DNA of 64,000 nt from JAOUEA01 sp038249195 (GTDB lineage Bacteria; Actinomycetota; UBA4738; HRBIN12), in assembly GCA_038249195.1 (NCBI GenBank), contig JBBRWM010000008.1:36661-100660 (forward strand), read 5' to 3'. Below the pieces are notes generated by a model. The model was not told where the DNA came from. It was given only the letters and a program-made list of their open reading frames with translations, and did no database searches. The first letter of the stretch is position 1. Every line of letters starts with the position of its first letter. Below, in pieces: positions 43,226 to 50,974 of the stretch. The translations under genes and the position numbers were made by a program.

Positions 43226-44095
43226 TCACGAGAGCACCACCGATCGGGTCAGGTTGCGAGGATGGTCGGGGTCGAGCCCACGGGCCGCGGCGAGCGCCAC
43301 CGCCACGCGTTGGATCAGGATGAGTTCGGCCATGGGATCGAGCTCGGCCTCGCGCACCGTGGCCCCGGCGGCGCGCACGTCGGCGGCCACCGTCGGGTCG
43401 GGCGTGCCGAGGAGCCAGACGAGGCTGTGGGGTCCCGCCAGGCTGATGGGGCCGTGGCGATACTCCATGGCCGGGTAGGACTCGGTGTGGGCCTGGGCCG
43501 CCTCCAGGAGCTTCAGGGCCGCCTCGTTGGCGAGTCCATTCGTCCAACCGTGCCCGAGGAAGACGAAGTGGTCGAGCCCGTCGACGTCCACGGGCAACGG
43601 CGTCGTCAGCGCTCGCTCGGCGTCCGCGACGGCCGCTCCGAGGTCCTCGCCCAGGTGCGCCCGCAGCAGGGCGAGCGCGGTGGTCGCGAACCGCGTCTGC
43701 ACGACCGAGCGCTCGTCCGCGAACGCGAGGGAAACGAGCTCGTCTGCCGCATCGGGGACCGGGGCCTCCGTTGCCGCGCAGAGCGCCGCCGTGGGCGTGC
43801 GCCCGCGCAGGTCCTCGGCGAGCCTTGCGGTCTCGGTGGTCGTGCCGCTGCGCGAGATCAGCACCGCGCGATCGTAGGTCCGCCCCGCGGGATACTCCGA
43901 GGCCGCCACGGCGTCGGTCTCGCCGAGGCCGCGCGACTCGCGCAGCGCCGCGTACGCCTGCGCCATGAACAACGACGTCCCGCAACCCGCGGCGATCACG
44001 CGCTCGCCCGGAGCGGGCAGCGAGGCCGATGTGATCGTGGCGGCGCGCGCCCAGCACGACGGCTGGCTCGCGATCTCCCGCTCGGTCTCGTTCAT
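43226..44095 (-). CDS. SIS-domain sugar isomerase/deaminase
   Basis: Protein of 289 residues with two SIS domains, as in AgaS and the isomerase half of GlmS. Domain 1 carries GCGTSLFMAQAYAALRES and ISRSGTTTETARLAEDL. Domain 2 carries FLGHGWTNGLANEAALKLLE and ESYPAMEYRHGPISL. Such proteins isomerise or deaminate phosphorylated amino sugars. ATG 44095 has a GGGGAGGGG-containing leader. It is the first gene of the importer operon, divergent from a DeoR regulator, so it probably acts on the imported sugar. Confidence 0.87.
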   Translation of the reverse strand: MNETEREIASQPSCWARAATITSASLPAPGERVIAAGCGTSLFMAQAYAALRESRGLGETDAVAASEYPAGRTYDRAVLISRSGTTTETARLAEDLRGRTPTAALCAATEAPVPDAADELVSLAFADERSVVQTRFATTALALLRAHLGEDLGAAVADAERALTTPLPVDVDGLDHFVFLGHGWTNGLANEAALKLLEAAQAHTESYPAMEYRHGPISLAGPHSLVWLLGTPDPTVAADVRAAGATVREAELDPMAELILIQRVAVALAAARGLDPDHPRNLTRSVVLS

Positions 44096-44156
44096 GCGGT
44101 CCGGTTCGCTCGCAAGGTTTCCGCCCCTCCCCGCGCGTTTACGCTCGGAAATGCGC

Positions 44157-44212
44157 ACGATAGAGCAAGAACGAGCATGCGCGCAACCCAGAACGATCAC
44201 GCGGCCTATACT
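44157..44212. promoter_or_regulatory. Divergent promoters with two operator-like direct repeats
   Basis: Two 14-base repeats, AGAACGAGCATGCG at 44168-44181 and AGAACGATCACGCG at 44190-44203, match at 12 of 14 positions and start 22 bases apart, two helical turns. On the minus strand a -35 TTGCGC (44186-44181) and -10 TATCGT (44162-44157), 18 bases apart, would drive the SIS/ABC operon, with one repeat inside the spacer. On the plus strand TATACT at 44207-44212 would drive the DeoR gene. A regulator bound here could control both. Confidence 0.6.
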
Positions 44213-44219
44213 CCTGCGC

Positions 44220-44978
44220 ATGCGACAGGCCGAGCGGCTGAGCGCGATCCTCGAGGAACTCTCCGCCGACGGCACGGTAGGGGTCGCGGAGCTCGTGGCC
44301 ACGCTGTGCGTGAGCGCGGCCACCGTCCGCCGGGACCTCGAGCTGTTGGAGCAACAGAAGCTCCTGGCTCGCACGCACGGCGGCGCGGTGGCCCAGGGCG
44401 TCCTCTACGAGCTTCCGCTCCGCTACAAGTCCGCGCGGCACCAAGACGAGAAGCGCCGCATCGCGTCGGCCGCCGCCCGCCTGGTACCCGACGGGGGAGC
44501 CATCGGCCTCACCGGCGGCACCACCACCACCGAGGTCGCGCGCGCCGTGATCGAACGTGAACGGCTCACCGTGGTGACGAACGCGCTGAACATCGCGAGC
44601 GAGCTGGCGATCAGGCCGAACCTGAAGCTCGTGGTGACGGGCGGCTACGCGCGGCCGGAGTCCTACGAGCTCGTCGGCCCGCTCGCCGAGCGATCCCTCG
44701 CGGGCCTGAACCTCGACGTGGTCTTCCTCGGGACCGATGGCATCTCCGCCGGGGCCGGGCTCACGACCCACCACGAGGTGGAGGCGCACACCGATCTCGC
44801 CCTGATCGAGCGCGCGCGCCGCGTCGTCGTCGTGGCGGATTCGTCCAAGATCGGCCGGGTGGCGTTCGCGCAGATCTGCGGCGTCGATCGCGTGCACGAA
44901 TTGATCACCGACGTGGACGCCGACCCGAGCGGCGTGGCCGGCCTGCGCGACGCCGGGGTCGAGGTCTCGACGGTCTGA
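44220..44978 (+). CDS. DeoR-family transcriptional regulator
   Basis: Regulator of 252 residues. The N-terminal winged helix-turn-helix (RLSAILEELSADGTVGVAEL then CVSAATVRRDLELLEQQKLL) and ARTHGGAV are classic for DeoR/GlpR. The C-terminal sensor domain has IGLTGGTTTTEVARA, VTNALNIASELA and FLGTDGISAGAGLTTHH, which bind phosphorylated sugars. ATG 44220 stands seven bases after TATACT, a leaderless start. It is divergent from the SIS/ABC operon and probably represses it until a sugar phosphate builds up. Confidence 0.92.
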   Translation: MRQAERLSAILEELSADGTVGVAELVATLCVSAATVRRDLELLEQQKLLARTHGGAVAQGVLYELPLRYKSARHQDEKRRIASAAARLVPDGGAIGLTGGTTTTEVARAVIERERLTVVTNALNIASELAIRPNLKLVVTGGYARPESYELVGPLAERSLAGLNLDVVFLGTDGISAGAGLTTHHEVEAHTDLALIERARRVVVVADSSKIGRVAFAQICGVDRVHELITDVDADPSGVAGLRDAGVEVSTV

Positions 44979-44982
44979 GGCC

Positions 44983-46068
44983 GTGTCGATGGATCGCGAC
45001 GACCCGTCGTTCCCGCAACGCCTGCGCGATCTCCCGCTGCGGGACTACCGCCCGCGATCGACGCTCCGGCTCCCGACGCAGCGGGTGGAGCGGGCGGCGT
45101 TCCCGGTCGTGGACGCGCACAACCACCTGGGGCGCTGGCTGAGCGAGGGGTGGAGCGCGCCCGACGTGGGGGCCCTTGTCGGCTTGATGGATGCCTGCGG
45201 GGTGCGAAGCATCGTGAATCTCGACGGTCGCGCCGGGGAGCTGGAGGCGAACCTCGCGCGGTACGACCGGGCTCATCCCGGGCGGTTCGTCACCTTCTGC
45301 CAGGTGGATTGGGACGAGCCTGCTCGCGGCGGCGCCTTCGCGTCGCGGATGGCCGCGCAGCTCCGCGAGGCCGTGCACCGCGGTGGCCGAGGGATGAAGG
45401 TGTGGAAGATCCTCGGCCTGCAGGTGCGCGACGACGCCGGCGCCCTGGTCATGCCCGACGACGAGCGTCTCGACCCCCTGTGGCTCGCGGCGGCCGAGGC
45501 CGCGGTGCCGGTCTTGATCCACGTGGGCGACCCGGTGGCGTTCTTCCAGCCGCTCGACGAGACGAACGAGCGACTCGAGGAACTCGCGGAGCATCCCGAC
45601 TGGTGGTTCGGTGACCGGAGCCGGTTCCCGGCCTTCCAGACGATCGTGGACGCGCTGGAATCCCTCGTTGCGCGCCACCCCGGCACCACGTTCATCGGCG
45701 CGCACGTCGGAGGATACGCGGAGGATCTTGCGTGGGTCGCGCGCATGCTCGACGCCTACCCGAACTTCCACGTCGACATCGCCGCGCGCATCGCGGAGCT
45801 CGGTCGGCAGCCGCGCGCCGCTCGCCGGCTCTTCGAGCGCCACCCCGACCGTATCCTGTTCGGCACGGACGCATCCCCCCCAGACCGGGAGACCTACATC
45901 ACGCACTTCCGCTTCCTCGAGACCGACGACGAACACTTCGCGTACGCGTCCGACGACGTCCCGCCCCAGGGCCGATGGACGATCTCGGGGCTCGACCTGC
46001 CCGATGCGGTGTTGCGGAAGGTCTACGCGGAGAACGCGCTCCGGCTGGTGCCGGGGCTCGGCCGGTGA
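44983..46068 (+). CDS. Amidohydrolase-superfamily metal-dependent hydrolase (amidohydrolase 2)
   Basis: TIM-barrel hydrolase of 361 residues. Metal-site motifs are VVDAHNHLG near residue 42, the GMKVWKILGLQ segment, PVLIHVGDP, FIGAHVGGY and the closing Asp in LFGTDASPP. These match the amidohydrolase 2 family, which includes lactonases and decarboxylases. Start at GTG 44983 or ATG 44989. It follows the DeoR gene by 4 bases and overlaps the MFS gene by 4 bases, so it belongs to the regulator's own operon. The substrate is unknown. Confidence 0.85.
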   Translation: MSMDRDDPSFPQRLRDLPLRDYRPRSTLRLPTQRVERAAFPVVDAHNHLGRWLSEGWSAPDVGALVGLMDACGVRSIVNLDGRAGELEANLARYDRAHPGRFVTFCQVDWDEPARGGAFASRMAAQLREAVHRGGRGMKVWKILGLQVRDDAGALVMPDDERLDPLWLAAAEAAVPVLIHVGDPVAFFQPLDETNERLEELAEHPDWWFGDRSRFPAFQTIVDALESLVARHPGTTFIGAHVGGYAEDLAWVARMLDAYPNFHVDIAARIAELGRQPRAARRLFERHPDRILFGTDASPPDRETYITHFRFLETDDEHFAYASDDVPPQGRWTISGLDLPDAVLRKVYAENALRLVPGLGR

Positions 46069-47306
46069 ACGCGCGCGTCGACCGGCGCCCGTCGCCTCCG
46101 GTGGCGGTGCAGGGCCTCTTCCTGACGTCGGGGTTCGTGATCGCCGCCTTCTTCCCGTTCCTCGCGCTCTACCTGGATCAGAGCAAGGGCTTGAGCGAGA
46201 GCGAAATCGGCCTCGTCATCGCGGCGATGGCGCTCGCGCGCGTGCTGCTCAACCCCCTGTGGGGCCAGCTCGCGGACACCACCCTCGGCCGCAGGACCAC
46301 CCTGCAGATCGGGGTGGCGGGAGCGTGCCTGTTCTCGCTCGTCATGGCGTCGGCCCACGGCGTGATGTCGGTGGCTGTGGTGGGCTTCCTGCTGGCCGGG
46401 AGCATGGTGACGTTCGGACCGAACGTGGACGCCATCGCCCTCGAGCACCTCGGCGACGCGCGCATGTCGGACTACGGCCGCATCCGAGCCTGGGAGAGCC
46501 TGAGCTACGCGGTCGGCTGCCTCGCGTTCGGCGCGTTGCTGCGCGCGTGGGGCGTGAGCTGGGCGATGCCGTTCTTCGCGATGTCGAGCGCCGTGGTGCT
46601 CGCGTGGTCCTTCACCGTGCGCCGGGACCTCCCGCGCCACGTGAGCTCGGGCGACGGGCGGCTCGGCGCCGTAGGCGCGGCCTTCCGCGAGGCGCCGCGG
46701 CTGTGGGGCTACCTCGCGGCGCTGTTCCTCGTATGGACCGGCTTCAACGCTGCGTGGAACTTCATCGCGCTCAAGATCGTGAGCGAGGGCGGCGGCCCGC
46801 TGCTCGTGGGCATCGGCACCGCGGCCGGCGGCCTCGTCGAGGTCCCGATGATGCGGTACAGCTCCCGGCTGCACGCGCGCTTCGGCCTTCGGAAGGTGTA
46901 CGTGCTCGGCGCCCTGATCTACGCGACGGGCTTCCTCCTCTGGGGGCTCATCGACAACCCCACCATCGTCTCGATGCTTTCGGTCTTCGAGGGGTTGGCG
47001 TTCAGCCTCTTGTTCACGACCGGCGTGATAGTGGTGGGCAGGCTCCTGCCGTCCTCGCTCTACTCCACCGGGAACTCCATCGCTCAGGCGGTGGGGTTCG
47101 GGCTCGGTCCCATCCTCGGCGCCGGGGTCGGCGGCTACGTGTACGAGCACGCGGGTCCCGTGGTCCTGTACACGGGGGCCTCGGCGCTCGCGCTGGCCGG
47201 GGCCGTGGTCGCCTGGTTCGCGCTCGCCGTCCCCGAGCTCGATCGCCCCGGTGCCGACGACGTCCCGGCCGATCCCGCGTTCTCCCCGCCGGAGCCGCTG
47301 GGATGA
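46065..47306 (+). CDS. Major facilitator superfamily transporter
   Basis: Carrier of 413 residues with twelve predicted helices. The loop between helices 2 and 3 reads GQLADTTLGRRTT, the signature of the MFS. The opening FLTSGFVIAAFFPFLALYLDQ and the nearby SESEIGLVIAA resemble the LacY/nucleoside-proton symporter-like MFS_1 group. The GTG start overlaps the amidohydrolase stop as GTGA; the 3' end overlaps the next gene as ATGA. Context points to uptake or efflux of a sugar-like compound. Confidence 0.88.
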   Translation: MNARVDRRPSPPVAVQGLFLTSGFVIAAFFPFLALYLDQSKGLSESEIGLVIAAMALARVLLNPLWGQLADTTLGRRTTLQIGVAGACLFSLVMASAHGVMSVAVVGFLLAGSMVTFGPNVDAIALEHLGDARMSDYGRIRAWESLSYAVGCLAFGALLRAWGVSWAMPFFAMSSAVVLAWSFTVRRDLPRHVSSGDGRLGAVGAAFREAPRLWGYLAALFLVWTGFNAAWNFIALKIVSEGGGPLLVGIGTAAGGLVEVPMMRYSSRLHARFGLRKVYVLGALIYATGFLLWGLIDNPTIVSMLSVFEGLAFSLLFTTGVIVVGRLLPSSLYSTGNSIAQAVGFGLGPILGAGVGGYVYEHAGPVVLYTGASALALAGAVVAWFALAVPELDRPGADDVPADPAFSPPEPLG

Positions 47307-48175
47307 GCGAGGCTGAGCGCGTGGCCGAGCACCGGGCGTTCGCGGCGGATCGGTTCCCGCAGCTCGGGACGATCGTGAACTTCGCGCCGCTCGGCGAGGG
47401 CTGGACCTGCTCCACGTATGAGATCAACGGGGCCTGGATCCTGCAGTTCCCGCGGGGGGAGGTCGCCGAGGCGACGCTGCGCGGGCAGATCGCGATGCTC
47501 CCGGAGATCGCCGCGGAGGTGAGCGGCGCGGTGCCCGAACCCGAGCTCGTGTCGCTCGATCCGGTGGTCATGGGGTACCGCAAGCTCGAGGGACGCTCCG
47601 TCGCCGACGCGAGCGACGTGGGCGTGTGGCCCGAGCGGCTGGGTCGCTTCCTCTACGACCTTCACCTGGTTCCTCCGGAGTACCTGGGACTGCGCGCCCG
47701 GCCGGCGGAGTCGCTGCGCGAGGAGCGGCGCGCAGAGCTGGCGATGATGGGCGAGCGGATCTTCCCCATGCTGCGCCCGGACGAGCGTTCGTCGTTCGCG
47801 CGCCGCTTCGCCGCCTACCTCGGCGACGATGCGCTGTGGCGGTTCGCGACGTGCGTGACGCACAGTGACCTCGGCCCCGAGCACGTGCTCGTGAGCCCGT
47901 CGGGCGATCTTGCGGGCGTGATCGATTGGGAGGAGGCCGGGATCGGGGATCCCGCGTGGGACTTCGCCTGGTTCCTCGGCGCGCACCCCGGCGCCGGGGA
48001 ACGCGCCCTCGCTGCGTACGGCGGGCCGCCCGATGCGGGCTTCCGCGGCCGGGCGCGTTTCTCGTTCCTCTTCATGCCCTGGCACGAGGCGGCCTACGGC
48101 CTCGACACCGGGCAGGATCGGTTCGTCGCCTCGGGCCTCGCCGGCATCCGCGAACGTGCCGCGGCGGATCGCTAG
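47303..48175 (+). CDS. Aminoglycoside/choline kinase-family phosphotransferase
   Basis: APH-type kinase of 290 residues. The N lobe has PLGEGWTCSTYEINGAWILQ. The catalytic loop is CVTHSDLGPEHVLV and the metal site GVIDWEEAGIGDPAWDFAW. These enzymes phosphorylate aminoglycosides, sugars or other small alcohols; nothing here shows drug resistance. With the MFS and hydrolase it may phosphorylate an imported compound. It overlaps the MFS gene by 4 bases and the convergent GH4 gene by 4 bases. Confidence 0.85.
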   Translation: MSEAERVAEHRAFAADRFPQLGTIVNFAPLGEGWTCSTYEINGAWILQFPRGEVAEATLRGQIAMLPEIAAEVSGAVPEPELVSLDPVVMGYRKLEGRSVADASDVGVWPERLGRFLYDLHLVPPEYLGLRARPAESLREERRAELAMMGERIFPMLRPDERSSFARRFAAYLGDDALWRFATCVTHSDLGPEHVLVSPSGDLAGVIDWEEAGIGDPAWDFAWFLGAHPGAGERALAAYGGPPDAGFRGRARFSFLFMPWHEAAYGLDTGQDRFVASGLAGIRERAAADR

Positions 48176-49485
48176 CCTTTGGCGATGCCTTCGGGCATGA
48201 GGTCGCCGTGAGCCGCGATCAGGTCGTCACACATCGCCACGATCTGGCCCGAGGTGAGGGTCGCCGCCGTGTTCGGATCCAGGAGCGCGGCCGCGTAGAC
48301 CAGGTCGCGGCGCTGTTCCAGCGCCGCGTGCACCGTGAGCTCCACCACGTTCAAGAAGGTGCGGTTGAGCGCGAGCGTCTGGATCGGCAGGCGCCCCACG
48401 CGGGTGGGCAGAACGCCGTTCTTGTCGGCGACGCACGGGACCTCGACGCACGCGTCCTCCGGGAGGCCTTCGATCAGGCCCACGTTGCGTACGTTCCCGT
48501 AGACCTCGCGCGCCACTCCCGTCTCCACGGCGCGCACGATCTCGGAGGCGAGCTCGCTGTTGAGCTCGATGTCGAGCTCTTCTCCCGCATCGAGCCTGGC
48601 TCGCAGCTCGTCGAACTCGCGGAGGTTCTCTTCGCTGCGTCGCAGGTACTCGTCGATCTCGCTCCGGAAGTGCGTCACCTGGTCGTCGTGGTGCAGGAGC
48701 CACGGGACGTATTCCGCGGAGTGCTCGGAGGACTCGGTCGGGAAGAAGCCGAACCGCCGGAACAGCTCGACGCGGACGCGACGTCCGAGCCCTTCCGGGT
48801 CCGCATCGATCTGCGCCCGCAGCCGCGGGTAGAGATCCTCGCCCGTGTGGCGATCCTCGAACCGGTACACGAAGCACTGGTGGTTGAAGCCGGCGGTGAT
48901 GAACGAGATGTCCTCCTCCGCGACGCCCACGGTCTCGGCCAAGAACCGATGCGTGTCGCGCACGCTGTGGCACACGCCGATCGTGCGCTCGGCTGGGAAC
49001 GCCGATCCCGCCCAGATCCCCCACGGGACCATCGCCATGGGGTTGGTGTAGTTGAGCAGGAGGCCGTGCGGGCAGAGCGCCGCCATGTCGTCGCCCATCG
49101 CCGCCATGACCGGGATGGTCCGCAGCCCGCGCATGATGCCGCCGATCCCGATGGTGTCCGCGATCGTTTGCCGCACGCCGTAGGCCTTGGGCACCTCGAA
49201 GTCGGTCAGGGTCGCCGAGAAGCCGCCCACCTGGATCTCGTTGATCAGGAAGTCGGCGCCGTCGAAGGCGGCGCGACGGTCGGGGAACGCCGCCACGTCG
49301 TACCCGGCGCCAACCCGCTCGACGAGACGCCGTGCCGCTCGCTCGGCCGTGGCGAGGCGTTCCGCATCGATGTCGTGAAGCGCGATCTCCAGGGTCCCGT
49401 GCAGATCCTCGTAGGAGGCGAGATCCGCCACGATGTTGCGAGTGAACTCGACGCTGCCGGCGCCGATGATGGTGACTTTGGCCAT
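48172..49485 (-). CDS. Glycoside hydrolase family 4 (alpha-glucosidase/alpha-galactosidase type)
   Basis: NAD- and metal-dependent glycosidase of 437 residues. The Rossmann start is KVTIIGAGSVEFTRNIVADL. Metal and substrate motifs are NYTNPMAMVPWGI, IGVCHSVRDTH (Cys and His metal ligands) and ITAGFNHQCFVYRF. GH4 enzymes cleave by a redox-elimination path; this MelA-like subset uses unphosphorylated alpha-glycosides or galacturonides. Start is the ATG at 49485. On the minus strand, TATGAT at 49512-49507 may be its -10 box. The location in the sugar locus agrees with its role. Confidence 0.92.
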   Translation of the reverse strand: MAKVTIIGAGSVEFTRNIVADLASYEDLHGTLEIALHDIDAERLATAERAARRLVERVGAGYDVAAFPDRRAAFDGADFLINEIQVGGFSATLTDFEVPKAYGVRQTIADTIGIGGIMRGLRTIPVMAAMGDDMAALCPHGLLLNYTNPMAMVPWGIWAGSAFPAERTIGVCHSVRDTHRFLAETVGVAEEDISFITAGFNHQCFVYRFEDRHTGEDLYPRLRAQIDADPEGLGRRVRVELFRRFGFFPTESSEHSAEYVPWLLHHDDQVTHFRSEIDEYLRRSEENLREFDELRARLDAGEELDIELNSELASEIVRAVETGVAREVYGNVRNVGLIEGLPEDACVEVPCVADKNGVLPTRVGRLPIQTLALNRTFLNVVELTVHAALEQRRDLVYAAALLDPNTAATLTSGQIVAMCDDLIAAHGDLMPEGIAKG

Positions 49486-49656
49486 GCGCGGAAGTGTTGC
49501 AGAGCGATCATAAACGGACAACTTCGCGCAATCCCGGGGACCCGCTCGATCGCCGTGCCCGTCCGGGTCTTCGGACAAGGGCCCTGACCTGCGGGTTTGC
49601 CGTTATCCACCGGCCCCGGAACGATGGGGGGTCCCACGACTCGTGAAGGAGCAACG

Positions 49657-50127
49657 ATGAGCGACGAACAGAGCGCCGCCGACAAGGCGAAGGACGCCGC
49701 CCAGGGCGCCGCGGACAAGGCGAAGGACGCCGCCCAGGGCGCCGCGGACAAGGCGAAGGACGCCGCCCAGGGCGCCGCGGACACGGCGAACGACGCGGCG
49801 CAGGCGGCGGCCGACAAGACGGGGGACGGCGCGCAGACCGCGGCCGACAAGGCCAAGGACGCGGCGGGGACCCTGGCCGACAAGGCCGCGCCCGTGGTGG
49901 AGAAAGCGAAGGGAACGGCCAGCGGCCTGGTGGACAAGGCGGCTCCGATCACGAGCAAGGCCGTGGACACGGCGGGCGGGCTCGCGAGCAAGGCGCTCGG
50001 CGCTACCGGCGACGCCGCGCTCAAGGCCAAGGACGCGGTTGGTCCGGCGACCGACAAGGCGAAGGACGCGACGGGGGGCTTCTTCGAGAAGGTCAAGGCC
50101 ATCTTGAGCGGGAAGGCGAAGAGCTAG
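49657..50127 (+). CDS. LEA-like 11-mer repeat protein
   Basis: Protein of 156 residues with almost no hydrophobic core. It is made of 11-residue repeats of the type AADKAKDAAQG, followed by variants, as in late-embryogenesis-abundant group 3 proteins. Such proteins are disordered in water and fold to amphipathic helices on drying or at membranes. GAAGGAG lies seven bases before the ATG. A stress-protection role is likely from the family but not shown. The last part (GGFFEKVKAILSGKAKS) is more like a membrane-contacting helix. Confidence 0.8.
   Translation: MSDEQSAADKAKDAAQGAADKAKDAAQGAADKAKDAAQGAADTANDAAQAAADKTGDGAQTAADKAKDAAGTLADKAAPVVEKAKGTASGLVDKAAPITSKAVDTAGGLASKALGATGDAALKAKDAVGPATDKAKDATGGFFEKVKAILSGKAKS
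49675..49773 (+). repeat. Three near-perfect 33-base tandem repeats inside the LEA-like gene
   Basis: Units at 49675-49707, 49708-49740 and 49741-49773 encode AADKAKDAAQG. They differ only by one base in the first unit and are followed by diverged copies. This suggests recent duplication and likely length variation between strains. They are coding and lack spacers, so this is not a CRISPR array. Confidence 0.85.
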
Positions 50128-50195
50128 GCCGGCGCGGATGCCGGCGACCGGGGCATGACCTGGCGACCGTAGCCAGCTGAAGGAGGGAGCGGGAG

Positions 50196-50429
50196 ATGGT
50201 GAACGCCTACATCCTCATCCAGACCGAAGTGGGCAAGGCGGCGCAGGTCACGGAACAGATCCGGGGGATCGACGGCGTCGTCGCGGTCGATCCGGTCACC
50301 GGTCCGTACGACGTCGTGGCGCGCGTGGAGGCGGCCGACCTCGACATCCTCGCGAAGGCCACCGTGATGCCCATGCAGGGGCTCGAGGGCATCACCCGCA
50401 CGCTTACCTGCCCCGTGCTGCTCCTCTAG
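50196..50429 (+). CDS. Stand-alone Lrp/AsnC ligand-binding (RAM) domain protein
   Basis: Protein of 77 residues consisting only of the C-terminal alpha-beta RAM domain of Lrp/AsnC regulators: AYILIQTEVGKAAQVTEQI, GVVAVDPVTGPYDVVARVEA and ITRTLTCPVL. No DNA-binding domain is present. Such small versions bind amino acids and may modulate full Lrp proteins by mixed oligomers. A GAAGGAGGGAG site lies ahead of the ATG. Confidence 0.9.
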   Translation: MVNAYILIQTEVGKAAQVTEQIRGIDGVVAVDPVTGPYDVVARVEAADLDILAKATVMPMQGLEGITRTLTCPVLLL

Positions 50430-50480
50430 AGGACACGGAACCCCCTACAGCTGCCCCGGCGACGCGCCGATGGCCTCTGC

Positions 50481-50954
50481 ATGGAACGCCCGATCAGGTT
50501 CCGTGGCGAGGTCGGCGACCTGAGCATGCTCGGCTGGGTCGTGATCCTGGTCGTGGTGGGCGCTCTCGCCGCGATCCCCTACGTGTTCATGTCCCGCAAG
50601 GAAGCCGATTCCGCGCAGACCGGCATCGACGCGATCGGGAGGACCGACGACGTGTCGGCCGAGCTTTCGCTCAAGAACGCGCTGGTGGGCGCCCAGACCT
50701 GGTACGCGGAACAGGGCACGCTCCTGGGCTACGGGGCCGCCCAAGCCGCGCAGTTCGACCCACAGGCGCGGTTCGATACGGCCGGCGTCGCGACCACAGG
50801 GAGCGTCAGCATCCGCGGCGTCGGACCGGCGACGGTGGTCTTCGTGACCAAGGGCGGCACTGGCCCGCTGTGCGCCGCGCTGAACGCCGGATCGGTGACC
50901 TACGGCAAGGTCGACGCTGCCTCGGCCACCCAGTGCGCCGGCACGGGCTGGTGA
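50481..50954 (+). CDS. Membrane-anchored pilin-like hypothetical protein
   Basis: Protein of 157 residues with one transmembrane helix at about residues 17-36 (LGWVVILVVVGALAAIPYVF) after a short basic N-terminus. The helix is followed by a stretch (SAELSLKNALVGAQTWYAEQ) that strongly resembles the N-terminal helix of type IV pilins and pseudopilins (xxxxNAxxAxxTYYxxxG). Two late cysteines (LCAAL, TQCAG) and a final Trp complete the domain. A start further in (MLGWVV) is possible. Related to 6627 and 29257 by layout. No pilus assembly genes are nearby. Confidence 0.7.
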   Translation: MERPIRFRGEVGDLSMLGWVVILVVVGALAAIPYVFMSRKEADSAQTGIDAIGRTDDVSAELSLKNALVGAQTWYAEQGTLLGYGAAQAAQFDPQARFDTAGVATTGSVSIRGVGPATVVFVTKGGTGPLCAALNAGSVTYGKVDAASATQCAGTGW

Positions 50955-50974
50955 CCAGCTAGCGACCGGTCGCC

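Noticed and set aside
47303..48175. Phosphotransferase considered as an aminoglycoside resistance gene
   Set aside because: The fold is shared by many sugar and choline kinases, and it is embedded in a sugar operon with no resistance context.
49675..49773. Regular repeats considered as a CRISPR array
   Set aside because: The repeats are directly adjacent, in frame, 33 bases, without unique spacers, and lie within a coding sequence.
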